A DNA stretch of 64,000 nt from positions 27,046-91,045 of IMG/VR virus record IMGVR_UViG_3300021085_002857; one strand, given 5' to 3'. The notes under the pieces are model-generated. The model had not been told where the DNA came from. It ran no database searches and was given only the letters and a program-made list of their open reading frames with translations. Position 1 is the first letter of the stretch; each line of letters opens with the position of its first letter. Both the position numbers and the translations under genes were made by a program. Shown here piece after piece: positions 17,240 through 24,688 of the stretch. The stretch is from a virus.

Positions 17240-18224
17240 TGTATGCCTTATTCAAGTATACTGCATGATCATTCACTCTTTCAGCCAATCTAGCTAAGTC
17301 ATGTTTGCCGCATAAACGCATAAGGTGTATACCTACTTGCGACTTACGTTCTTTCTGTACTTGCTCTACGATAGCTTTATCTAACTGTTCCTTTACATTA
17401 TCGGGCTGTGCAGTAAGATCAATAATATGCACATTGCGTTGATAGTCTTCCAACACACGATGCTCATCATTGTTATGATCTACCCAACGCTGTAACATAA
17501 AATTATTCCAATTGTAGCCTTTTGTGTTGCGATCCTCAAATGCTTCCATCATACCTACTTTATTTTTAGTGCCTTTCTTACGAGCACCTGGACATGCACT
17601 AAACACATTATCAGCAGTATCACCACGTATGCACTTTTCAAACAATAACCATTCAGGATCGCCTATCAGTTTAGGCTCTTTAGTTTTCTTATCAATAACT
17701 GGCTTACCACGGTCATCAAAGATACCTTTGGTTGTAATAAGTTGTCCAGTAATACCATTGTATTGTGTTACGTTCTCATTAAGCAATTGATAAAAGTCAC
17801 TGTCACTACTTACGATGCAATGTTTGTCGTTAGGATGATTTTGTATCCAACGTGCAATAAAGTCATCTGCTTCACAAATACTATCCTGTAATACTGTTAC
17901 ATTTGTTTTGTCACGCATAAATGTTTGGAACTCATCAAAAGCATCCCAAAACTGCTGATCTTCCTGTTGCTCACGATCTGTTTTGGCGGCAATAGCTTCC
18001 TTACGATTTCGCTTGTAAGGCTCATAAAAGTCCTTGCGCCAGCTTCGTCCCTCAAGACACATTACAACATGTGAGCCATCTTGATCACGCCATACTTTAT
18101 TAATACTATTAAACATAATATGATATGCCATACCAATTTTAGTACTCATGTCATCGCCACGTACAACATGTCGAGCTCGCATAAACATATTAGCCGCATC
18201 TACCAGTATATAGGTATTACTCAT
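17232..18224 (-). CDS. 5'-3' exonuclease (T4 RNase H/FEN type)
   Basis: A 330-residue member of the 5' nuclease family, comparable in length to T4 RNase H (305). Acidic metal-binding motifs are visible: LVDAANMF near residue 7, CLEGRSWRKDFYEPYKRNR in the arch region, then CEADDFIARW and SSDSDFYQL. A helix-hairpin-like region follows. The role would be removing RNA primers from lagging-strand DNA beside the sliding clamp. It starts one base after the DUF465 gene. Confidence 0.85.
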   Translation of the reverse strand: MSNTYILVDAANMFMRARHVVRGDDMSTKIGMAYHIMFNSINKVWRDQDGSHVVMCLEGRSWRKDFYEPYKRNRKEAIAAKTDREQQEDQQFWDAFDEFQTFMRDKTNVTVLQDSICEADDFIARWIQNHPNDKHCIVSSDSDFYQLLNENVTQYNGITGQLITTKGIFDDRGKPVIDKKTKEPKLIGDPEWLLFEKCIRGDTADNVFSACPGARKKGTKNKVGMMEAFEDRNTKGYNWNNFMLQRWVDHNNDEHRVLEDYQRNVHIIDLTAQPDNVKEQLDKAIVEQVQKERKSQVGIHLMRLCGKHDLARLAERVNDHAVYLNKAYND

Positions 18225-18416
18225 TTAAACCTCATTTAGTTCGTTTGTTAATTTTGCGATTTCTTGTTTGATATGTAGTTTTTTGGTTTTAAGTTCTTTT
18301 ACTTTAAATTCACTTACACTTATTGGTAATGATAAAATTTCATTATCTAAACTACGGTGTTTTTTCTTAAGACTTTCGATATATCGAAATTTACTATTCA
18401 CTGTTCCTGTTCCCAT
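18225..18416 (-). CDS. DUF465/YdcH-like small coiled-coil protein
   Basis: A 63-residue helical protein with the KHRSLDNEI motif of the DUF465 family and a second Lys-rich helix (KTKKLHIKQEIAKL). The family's biochemical role is not established. The gene is headed by a strong promoter at 18439-18467 and followed by the exonuclease gene. Confidence 0.7.
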   Translation of the reverse strand: MGTGTVNSKFRYIESLKKKHRSLDNEILSLPISVSEFKVKELKTKKLHIKQEIAKLTNELNEV

Positions 18417-18438
18417 AATAGTCTCCTGTTATAGTATT

Positions 18439-18467
18439 ATTATACAATAAAGAGTAAAGGACGTCAA
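18439..18467 (-). promoter_or_regulatory. Sigma70-type promoter for the exonuclease operon
   Basis: TTGACG (18462-18467), 17-base spacer, TATAAT (18439-18444), minus strand. The -35 lies inside the inverted repeat described next, so the end of one gene and the promoter of the next share bases. Confidence 0.75.
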
Positions 18468-18483
18468 GCATTATTGACGTCCT
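18458..18483 (-). terminator. 10-bp inverted repeat over a gene end and -35 box
   Basis: AGGACGTCAA and its complement TTGACGTCCT are separated by six bases. On the minus strand the hairpin contains the TGA stop of the 18464-18754 gene and is followed by TTTAC, so it may act as a weak terminator or an operator at the promoter. Only its symmetry is certain. Confidence 0.5.
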
Positions 18484-18754
18484 CTGCAATACCCCTACAT
18501 AAATTGGTAAACCAAGAATCAATTATTTCTTCTTCGTCTTTTCCACTATATCCAGCTTCTAAAAGTTGTGCAACAAATAGTTGATTCCAGTCTAATTCAA
18601 AATATCCTTGTCCTGGGTTTTCAGGATCAATATTGACTTCTACGACTTTTACAAATGGTTCCCCACGTGCTGTTGCTTTTTCTTTTTCAGTAAGAATACT
18701 TTGTTCTTTTTTAGTTGTTTTTAATTTTTGAGTTAGCTTATTCCACCATCCCAT
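18464..18754 (-). CDS. Unknown phage protein
   Basis: A 96-residue protein with a basic N-terminus (WWNKLTQKLKTTKKEQ) and an acidic end (LDWNQLFVAQLLEAGYSGKDEEEIIDSWF). It resembles small conserved T4-like marine phage proteins of unknown role. It is three bases from metK, so probably in the same transcript. Confidence 0.62.
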   Translation of the reverse strand: MGWWNKLTQKLKTTKKEQSILTEKEKATARGEPFVKVVEVNIDPENPGQGYFELDWNQLFVAQLLEAGYSGKDEEEIIDSWFTNLCRGIAEDVNNA

Positions 18755-18757
18755 AAT

Positions 18758-19861
18758 TTACCATCCGATCTGTTCCCAAGGAACGTTTTTATTACCAAAG
18801 TGACCATAAACACAGTTTTCACTATATCCATAATAGTTGTACATGTCAAATCTGTCAATGATTCCTTTTGGTGTTAAATCAATATTATCTTCAATGAACT
18901 TTTGAATTGTTCTATTGTGTCCATTTGAATCTACATAGATACTTGTTGGTTCCTTAACACCAATAGCATATGACAATTGAATTTGACACCAATCAGCCAT
19001 GTTGTCTGCTACTACATTCTTTGCTAACCATCGTGCCATATATGCCGCACTACGGTCTACTTTGGTAGGATCTTTACCACTAAAAGCACCACCGCCATGA
19101 GGAGCAAAGCCGCCATAGGTATCAACAATAATTTTGCGTCCGGTAAGTCCGGTATCGCCGTCAGGACCGCCAATAACAAAGTTACCAGTAGGATTAATAT
19201 GCCATATTGTATTTTTATCAATTAGATCTCCTAATATTTCTTCTGCCGCATCACGTGCAGGTGCCACAGTACTGTGAACAAAACCTTCTTTATGTTGATG
19301 TGACACAACAATTTGATCAATACGCTTTGGTTTACCGCCCTCGTATTGGACACTCACTTGTGACTTTGCATCAGGTAATAAAAAATCATATCCATCATTA
19401 CGATACTCTTTTAGCTTTTTTAGTATTTCATGCGAATAATGAATTGGCGATGGCAAAAATGCGTCATTTTCGTTACTTGCGTAACCAAACATTAGTCCTT
19501 GGTCACCTGCACCAAAGTCATCAGTACCCAAACCAATGTCTGCACTCTGACTATGTAATTTATTGTTGATGGTTTTATTATCAATTGTTAATTTTTCCCA
19601 ATGGAAACCATCTTGTTCGTATCCAATCTCTTTAACTTTGTCTCTAACAATTTGTTCAACTTCATCGTTAGTAACGTTAAAGTTTTTTACTTCGCCCGCC
19701 AATGTTACATAATTGGTGGTTACAAGTGTTTCAACCGCGACACGAGTAGTTTCGTCGCCTGCTTTAAGTCCTGCGTCAACTAGTGCATCACTAATTTGGT
19801 CTGCTACTTTATCTGGGTGTCCATCACTGACACTTTCGCTTGTAAAAATATAGTCGTTCAT
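18758..19861 (-). CDS. metK: S-adenosylmethionine synthetase
   Basis: A 367-residue methionine adenosyltransferase, slightly shorter than the bacterial enzyme (about 384). Motifs: SDGHPDKVADQ near residue 13 (ATP and Mg), the GAGDQG hexapeptide near 117-122, GDTGLTGRK and the GGGAFSGKDPTKVDRS loop. It makes SAM from methionine and ATP, the shared substrate of the many radical SAM proteins and methyltransferases here. SufE lies just upstream. The gene looks complete and functional. Confidence 0.95.
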   Translation of the reverse strand: MNDYIFTSESVSDGHPDKVADQISDALVDAGLKAGDETTRVAVETLVTTNYVTLAGEVKNFNVTNDEVEQIVRDKVKEIGYEQDGFHWEKLTIDNKTINNKLHSQSADIGLGTDDFGAGDQGLMFGYASNENDAFLPSPIHYSHEILKKLKEYRNDGYDFLLPDAKSQVSVQYEGGKPKRIDQIVVSHQHKEGFVHSTVAPARDAAEEILGDLIDKNTIWHINPTGNFVIGGPDGDTGLTGRKIIVDTYGGFAPHGGGAFSGKDPTKVDRSAAYMARWLAKNVVADNMADWCQIQLSYAIGVKEPTSIYVDSNGHNRTIQKFIEDNIDLTPKGIIDRFDMYNYYGYSENCVYGHFGNKNVPWEQIGW

Positions 19862-19875
19862 ATTATATTATTTTC

Positions 19876-20274
19876 CTATAATGTTTTTATTTTTGTAGAA
19901 ATTGTTTGTATGAGACTTCCTAGCCCATTTCTACGTTGTACTGAAAGAAGTTCTTTGATTCCCAACTTCTCAAAATCTTGTTTAGTTAATTGCTTTGCTT
20001 CATCCAATGGGATATCGCTAAAACAATCAGCAACTACACTAGTGATACCTTTTGTAATCATAGCATCGCTATCATAGTAAACTTGTACTAAATCCTCTTG
20101 TACTCCGACATCGATCCAAATTTGGCTCATACATCCGTGTACTAGTCTATCATCTGTACGCAATTCAACTGGTAGATTGGTTGGTTTTTTTGCCAAGTCT
20201 ATCAGATGAACTAATCTATCATCATCATCCAAGAAACTAAATTCCTCAGTCCATTCATTTATTTTTGTATTCAT
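19876..20274 (-). CDS. sufE: SufE-like sulfur acceptor
   Basis: A 132-residue SufE family protein, about the normal length. The acceptor cysteine is C48 in LVHGCMSQIW, the family's invariant site, and LPVELRTDDRLVHGC is the classic run before it. SufE takes persulfide from SufS and passes it to SufBCD for Fe-S assembly. No SufS or SufBCD is in the window, so it would work with host proteins. It overlaps the DNA methylase gene by four bases and precedes metK. Confidence 0.92.
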   Translation of the reverse strand: MNTKINEWTEEFSFLDDDDRLVHLIDLAKKPTNLPVELRTDDRLVHGCMSQIWIDVGVQEDLVQVYYDSDAMITKGITSVVADCFSDIPLDEAKQLTKQDFEKLGIKELLSVQRRNGLGSLIQTISTKIKTL

Positions 20275-21383
20275 TTCTTTTTAAAGACGTATACGCCTTC
20301 CCATTTTTCTCGACCTTCTAGTTTGTCGTTGCCAACACCTGGTCGTGTGTTTAGCATCATCTTAATCGTTTTTGTATGCTCGAAGCCCACCTTGCCAGCC
20401 GTCGAAATCCAGTCTTCCACAACATTGAATTCCTTGTTTCCATAGCTTTTATAGTCAGCAATGTTCGTAGCAAATATTCCTTCATCATTTAGTCCTTTGT
20501 GTATGTTCTTCATTGTTGGAGCAACATACCCTTCAAACCATTCGTCTAATGTAGTATAGTTAACCATGCATTGTGTAGGTTCATCACTATACTTTTCTAA
20601 GTTAAAATAAGGAGGACTACTAAATGCAAGATCAATATCTTCGCTTTGATAATTTTCACTTACGTCTTTTATAATTTCACTATCACTGTTTAAAAAAGTG
20701 TTCAAATAATTTAGATAATTAAATGTTTCGGTATTGGGGTCGGTGCCCACATAGGTGTATCCCATGTTACTACTACTTATACCTAATAATCTACCACCAT
20801 ATCCACAACTGTAGTCATAAACTCTTCCCCACATAACAGGACACAAATGCTCTACAATAGCACGAGCGTTCTGTGCTTTAAAGTTTGTTACATTCTCACC
20901 AGTAACTAGTTCTAATGCTCTACGCATCGCTGTAGGATATACTAACTTGTTACCTTCTCTGAACTCAAAACAAATACGAATAGCACGTTTAAGTTTTTTC
21001 TCATCATTGAATCTGTCTCTTAATGAGTTGGATCCTCTTCCTTTGGGCTCGGCAGTCTGCATATTAGTAAAAATAAATCTATTAAGGGTTTGTCCTGCGT
21101 TATTACCCAATCCGAGCCTTCCATTCTGCACACCATTATAGGACTTAGTTCTAAAGGATTTAATTTTTTGACTTATTCCTTGCTCAGTGAAATATGTAAT
21201 AGGAACAAGATTTCGATTACGATATAACTCAAAAACCCTGTCAATAGTGTCACTAGGATTAGCATCATACACCTCTTTAGTAAATGTGTCAAATTGGGGA
21301 TAAAGGTCTTCATACCCTGTAAATTCATCACTGAAAATATGTTCATCTTTTATTCCCCAAAAATCGTATATACTATCTATCAT
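20271..21383 (-). CDS. DNA methyltransferase (SPPY type)
   Basis: A 370-residue class I methyltransferase. The catalytic motif SSPPYF near residue 255 marks amino-methylating (N6-A or N4-C) DNA enzymes; the SAM-binding motif is YDYSCGYGGRLLG with a following TYVGTDPN strand. The first 150 residues could hold target recognition. It may protect phage DNA or regulate it. It overlaps both neighbours by four bases, in one operon with sufE and metK. Confidence 0.82.
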   Translation of the reverse strand: MIDSIYDFWGIKDEHIFSDEFTGYEDLYPQFDTFTKEVYDANPSDTIDRVFELYRNRNLVPITYFTEQGISQKIKSFRTKSYNGVQNGRLGLGNNAGQTLNRFIFTNMQTAEPKGRGSNSLRDRFNDEKKLKRAIRICFEFREGNKLVYPTAMRRALELVTGENVTNFKAQNARAIVEHLCPVMWGRVYDYSCGYGGRLLGISSSNMGYTYVGTDPNTETFNYLNYLNTFLNSDSEIIKDVSENYQSEDIDLAFSSPPYFNLEKYSDEPTQCMVNYTTLDEWFEGYVAPTMKNIHKGLNDEGIFATNIADYKSYGNKEFNVVEDWISTAGKVGFEHTKTIKMMLNTRPGVGNDKLEGREKWEGVYVFKKK

Positions 21384-22045
21384 ATATTGCTTCCGCTAAA
21401 CTTACAAATAGGTGTCATGTCTTCACTATACATAATTAGATTATAAGATTTATCTTGTCCAATAAATATCTTCTCACCTGGATTAATATTTCCAAAATAA
21501 TAGATATCACTTAATCTTTTAAAGAAATTGTGTTTATCCATATATCGATATGCAAACGTAATATAATTAGCACAATATAAAATGCCTGCGCTATTAAAGT
21601 CTACCAAGTAACTTGTCTCATATTGTTGTAAAGAATCTGCTGTTGTAATACCTAACTTTTCTGTTCTGTGTTTATCCCAAAAGTTGTCACGGCGCACACC
21701 AGTTTTATCTACACGTAATACTTTATGATCTTGTACATGTATACCAACTGTATACATCTTAATTGTATTATTATTAAATTTATGTGTGCTACAATAGATA
21801 TAATCATCTAATTGTTTGCCAGTTGTTTCCATCGTAAACTTATCATCTTCACAAAATTGTTCTGTGATATTGATATCAGTATACAAGAAACTATTATATA
21901 CTCGCTTGCCATTTGTATATAGTTGGCTAGGATTGTCAACTTGTACTCTCCAGTGTGCATCACCAGTTAATTTAACAAAATGGTTTAAGTTTAGTTCGCC
22001 ATTAGCAAGAAGATGTGGCATACCTATAACAACATCAGTTTTCAT
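21380..22045 (-). CDS. LnmK/Pnap_2097-like hotdog-fold protein (tentative)
   Basis: A 221-residue protein beginning VVIGMPHLLANGELNLNHFVKLTGDAHW. That start (a GMPHL run, then GDxHW) resembles the N-terminus of the Pnap_2097/LnmK family, hotdog-fold proteins linked to acyl-carrier chemistry. The rest, with strands such as IYCSTHKF and ILYCANYITFAYRY, is compatible with two hotdog units. The match is from memory of motif pattern only. If right, an acyltransferase or decarboxylase-like role is likely; otherwise it is an unknown protein. Confidence 0.5.
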   Translation of the reverse strand: MKTDVVIGMPHLLANGELNLNHFVKLTGDAHWRVQVDNPSQLYTNGKRVYNSFLYTDINITEQFCEDDKFTMETTGKQLDDYIYCSTHKFNNNTIKMYTVGIHVQDHKVLRVDKTGVRRDNFWDKHRTEKLGITTADSLQQYETSYLVDFNSAGILYCANYITFAYRYMDKHNFFKRLSDIYYFGNINPGEKIFIGQDKSYNLIMYSEDMTPICKFSGSNI

Positions 22046-22149
22046 TATAAACCTGCTTTACGTATTTTGTCTTGGTCAATAGGTGCTTTCATTGCCTTTT
22101 CAAGTTGAGTTTTTTGTTTGGTATTAAGTTTATCAAGTCCCCCAGGCAT
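22045..22149 (-). CDS. Possible 34-residue protein
   Basis: A short reading frame from ATG 22149, overlapping the end of queE by 17 bases and the ATG of the LnmK-like gene by one base. The product (GGLDKLNTKQKTQLEKAM, ending KIRKAGL) is a charged helix. It fills the only gap between two genes, but it has no convincing ribosome site. Confidence 0.35.
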   Translation of the reverse strand: MPGGLDKLNTKQKTQLEKAMKAPIDQDKIRKAGL

Positions 22150-23026
22150 TTCCGAATAAGCTGATGTGGAGTCTGGGGGTAAATCTCCATCCTCTTTCCA
22201 TGCATGCTTCTGCGACTTCTTTGACGTTAAGGTTGTATTCTTCTGATCGTCCTCCCAACGGCATGAGGTATACAGGGCATCTAATTCCCGCTCGCTCATA
22301 CGCACTGACAGCTCTGCCGACTTCTTCAAAATCGTCTTCACTAGCCACAACAAACTTAAAATAAATGTCGCTACCGTCAACAAGGCTATACTCACGAGCA
22401 ACGTCAGGTTTAATAGCAGTTTCCCAAGGTTCTCCGCTGACAGATAGCTTTGGGGAACAACTCCAAGTGACTTCAAATCTATCTTGATCTGTGAGATATG
22501 TGTAGAAATCGTTGTGTAAAGGTTGTGTAGTGTTTGTTTCAAATGTAACATTTTTTAGATCTTTCATACGTGGGTGCTCAAATAGTTCTACGTACAATCG
22601 TTGCCACGCCAACAAAGGTTCGCCGCCAGTAAGTATTAAGTGTACGTCCTGGCCGTTATTCATTGTCCATTTACCTTCTGGTGTAAGCGACAATAGATGC
22701 TCAACAACTTCATCAATAGTTGCTTCGCGATTAAAATGTTTAAATTCAGGATAGATACTTGCATAGGTATCACAGCCCGTATGGACAATTGGTAATTCTT
22801 CAAATGTTTTTGTATCTTCATGTACTCCTGCATCAATAAGCTCTTTTACTTCTGCATTATAACGTTGGCCTTCTTTATGCTGTTGCCAACGATCTTTTGT
22901 TTCATTTGTACCAAAATTCATACAACGAAAGTTACAACCAAATGTACGTAAAAACACACTAGGTACTCCTACAAACTTGCCTTCGCCTTGCACTGAATAA
23001 AATGCTTCACTATATCTTAGTTTCAT
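22133..23026 (-). CDS. queE: 7-carboxy-7-deazaguanine synthase (QueE), phage type
   Basis: A 297-residue radical SAM enzyme making CDG, the first deazaguanine base, from carboxytetrahydropterin. It starts YSEAFYSVQGEGKFVG and has LILTGGEPLLAWQ, both strong QueE marks. The cluster motif is atypical: C31 and C35 (CNFRCMNF) with F38 where a third Cys is usual; C85 in HTGCDTYAS, about 47 residues on, probably supplies the third ligand, as in other phage QueE proteins. FolE and a QueD-like gene are nearby. Its own promoter lies upstream. Confidence 0.9.
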   Translation of the reverse strand: MKLRYSEAFYSVQGEGKFVGVPSVFLRTFGCNFRCMNFGTNETKDRWQQHKEGQRYNAEVKELIDAGVHEDTKTFEELPIVHTGCDTYASIYPEFKHFNREATIDEVVEHLLSLTPEGKWTMNNGQDVHLILTGGEPLLAWQRLYVELFEHPRMKDLKNVTFETNTTQPLHNDFYTYLTDQDRFEVTWSCSPKLSVSGEPWETAIKPDVAREYSLVDGSDIYFKFVVASEDDFEEVGRAVSAYERAGIRCPVYLMPLGGRSEEYNLNVKEVAEACMERGWRFTPRLHISLFGNAWGT

Positions 23027-23055
23027 TAGTAACTAAACTCCTGTTAATTTTAACC

Positions 23056-23084
23056 ATTATATTATAAAAATAGTTAAAAGTCAA
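23056..23084 (-). promoter_or_regulatory. Sigma70-type promoter for queE
   Basis: TTGACT (23079-23084), 17-base spacer, TATAAT (23056-23061) on the minus strand, followed by an AACAGGAG ribosome site for queE. Confidence 0.75.
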
Positions 23085-23097
23085 ACAAATAACTTGT

Positions 23098-23463
23098 TTA
23101 TGTATTATCAATCAATTTGCTCCACTTTTTTAATTTTTCTTCTTTAGCACTACTACGTGCATAGATGTGCTTCCAATCTAGGACACCGTGTTCTGTCATT
23201 AGATTAATCATACAGTAAACATCACCAACTTCTTCTAATAGTTTCTCACGTTGTTGTTCTGTAATTTCATCCACTGTATTAAATTTACGGACAATCTTTG
23301 AACAACGCTGTGTAAGCTCTCCACATTCTTCTGCTGTAATAATCATTAATTGTTGTAATGTATTAAGCGGATCCTGTTTATGTGCTTCAGAGTTAACCAA
23401 GTCTACTGGATATTCTTCTTTTAGTCTACGGGCCATGTAATCATAGTATCCTTCTCTTGACAT
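23098..23463 (-). CDS. MazG-like NTP pyrophosphohydrolase
   Basis: A 121-residue all-alpha NTP pyrophosphatase-like protein. The acidic metal motifs are EECGELTQ and LEEVGDVYCMI, matching the EExxE and ExxD pattern of MazG-like enzymes. Family members hydrolyse (d)NTPs or (p)ppGpp-related nucleotides and are common in marine phages. ATG 23463 is nine bases after GGAG; the gene overlaps the end of the one before it. Confidence 0.75.
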   Translation of the reverse strand: MSREGYYDYMARRLKEEYPVDLVNSEAHKQDPLNTLQQLMIITAEECGELTQRCSKIVRKFNTVDEITEQQREKLLEEVGDVYCMINLMTEHGVLDWKHIYARSSAKEEKLKKWSKLIDNT

Positions 23464-23938
23464 CAATTGCTTCTCCTAGTTGTATTTTATACCATTTATC
23501 TTCATGTACTTTTTTCATAGCTAATTCTCCATCTACACAACCCAATGTTATATGTTCTGAAATTGTAATATTGGTAGATGTGACGATTCCTTCTTCAAAA
23601 TTTCCTCGCATAATATGAGGTGTCTCTTTACTCCCAGGTATATCCATACCTAATCCTATTCTAAATTCAGGACCTTGTTTTGTTCTTATGGCTTGCCACC
23701 TGACTAATACAGTAGGATCAGGATCTAACTTAGTATATTGATAGCTTTGTGTTAAACTTAAACCTATTTCATATTGTGGTATTTCACTGGTATCATCTAT
23801 TAAATTTTGCCAAATAACATCTTCGCAGTTTTGTTCTCCTATATTAGGAAATGTATAATTTAATGATAGTGGATAGGTATCATTTAAATGACTGCTAACA
23901 ATCACTGGCTTATTTATTTTTAGATCCGGTTTTCTCAT
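23441..23938 (-). CDS. Unknown protein
   Basis: A 165-residue protein that looks all-beta (VIVSSHLNDTYPLSLNYTF, EFRIGLGMDIPG, TSTNITISEHITLGCVDG). No domain recognised. It starts one base after the small 58-residue gene and ends inside the MazG-like gene; the string of contacts indicates one operon with thymidine kinase. Confidence 0.6.
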   Translation of the reverse strand: MRKPDLKINKPVIVSSHLNDTYPLSLNYTFPNIGEQNCEDVIWQNLIDDTSEIPQYEIGLSLTQSYQYTKLDPDPTVLVRWQAIRTKQGPEFRIGLGMDIPGSKETPHIMRGNFEEGIVTSTNITISEHITLGCVDGELAMKKVHEDKWYKIQLGEAIDVKRRIL

Positions 23939-23939
23939 T

Positions 23940-24116
23940 TTAATGTATCGTTTTGTTTTCGCTACCTAGGATATCATCGTCATAAACTAGTTTGATCATC
24001 ATGCGTATTTCTACTGGTACTTTTCCTAAGTCAAGTTCTCCTTCGGGCATAAGTACACCTTTTAAACTACCGTCAGGACTTACTACAACAGCCCAATCTT
24101 CGTCACCTAATTTCAT
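23940..24116 (-). CDS. Small unknown protein (58 residues)
   Basis: A complete reading frame of 58 codons filling the gap between thymidine kinase and the 23441 gene. Its ATG at 24116 overlaps the TK stop (TAATG), and its TAA at 23940-23942 is one base before the next ATG. The product (KLGDEDWAVVVSPDGSLKG, then MPEGELDLGKVP and VYDDD) reads like a compact beta protein. The exact end-to-end fit argues that it is real; the function is unknown. Confidence 0.65.
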   Translation of the reverse strand: MKLGDEDWAVVVSPDGSLKGVLMPEGELDLGKVPVEIRMMIKLVYDDDILGSENKTIH

Positions 24117-24688
24117 TATTTACTTTCCCAATGTTTAGCGCATCGCGGTTCATAGGTTTCTGTGCCTCCTACTGCAATGCGTCCACCTGCTTTTTTAAGT
24201 CTTTGCGTTTTAGATGCAGTTTGGCCACATATGGCACAAAATGCAGTAATTTTATGAATATCATCTGCTAATGCAAGCATACGTGCCGTTGTATCAAAGG
24301 GTACTCCTCTACTATCCTGGTCTAGGCCAGCACATACAAAATTAACACCTGTTCTCAATCCCTCTTCTACAAACCATAATGTTTCTTTAGGATCAAAAAA
24401 TTGCACTTCATCAATAAAAATTGTATGAAAATTATATGGTTTAATTGTATAATTATCTTTAACTAATTCCAAATCAATAACAGGCACTGCACTATGCTTT
24501 AATTGATTGTGTGTTACGATCATATTATCATCATACCTGTCATCTATGACTGGTTTTAAAACTAATACTTTCTTACCACTGTGTTCTATAAAAAGTAATC
24601 TTTTTAAAAGTTCGCTGCTTTTACCTGCAAACATGGGGCCGGCTATAACTTCTAGCCGCCCCCTTGTATATTGATAGTTGGTTGACAT
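24116..24688 (-). CDS. tdk: Thymidine kinase
   Basis: A 190-residue type II thymidine kinase. P-loop GPMFAGKS is at residues 17-24, the IFIDEVQFFD Walker B region is in the middle, the substrate loop is AGLDQDSRGVPF, and zinc-binding cysteines (CAICG and a late C) are present. Length is normal for the family. It phosphorylates thymidine for DNA synthesis. The start overlaps the stop of the large subtilase gene. Confidence 0.93.
   Translation of the reverse strand: MSTNYQYTRGRLEVIAGPMFAGKSSELLKRLLFIEHSGKKVLVLKPVIDDRYDDNMIVTHNQLKHSAVPVIDLELVKDNYTIKPYNFHTIFIDEVQFFDPKETLWFVEEGLRTGVNFVCAGLDQDSRGVPFDTTARMLALADDIHKITAFCAICGQTASKTQRLKKAGGRIAVGGTETYEPRCAKHWESK

Noticed and set aside
18758-19875. A SAM riboswitch ahead of metK
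   Set aside because: Only 14 bases separate metK from sufE, too short for any known SAM riboswitch.
22045-22551. A 168-residue membrane-like frame overlapping queE
   Set aside because: Most of it overlaps QueE on the same strand in another frame and its length comes from the shadow; only the last 34 codons are kept as a weak candidate.
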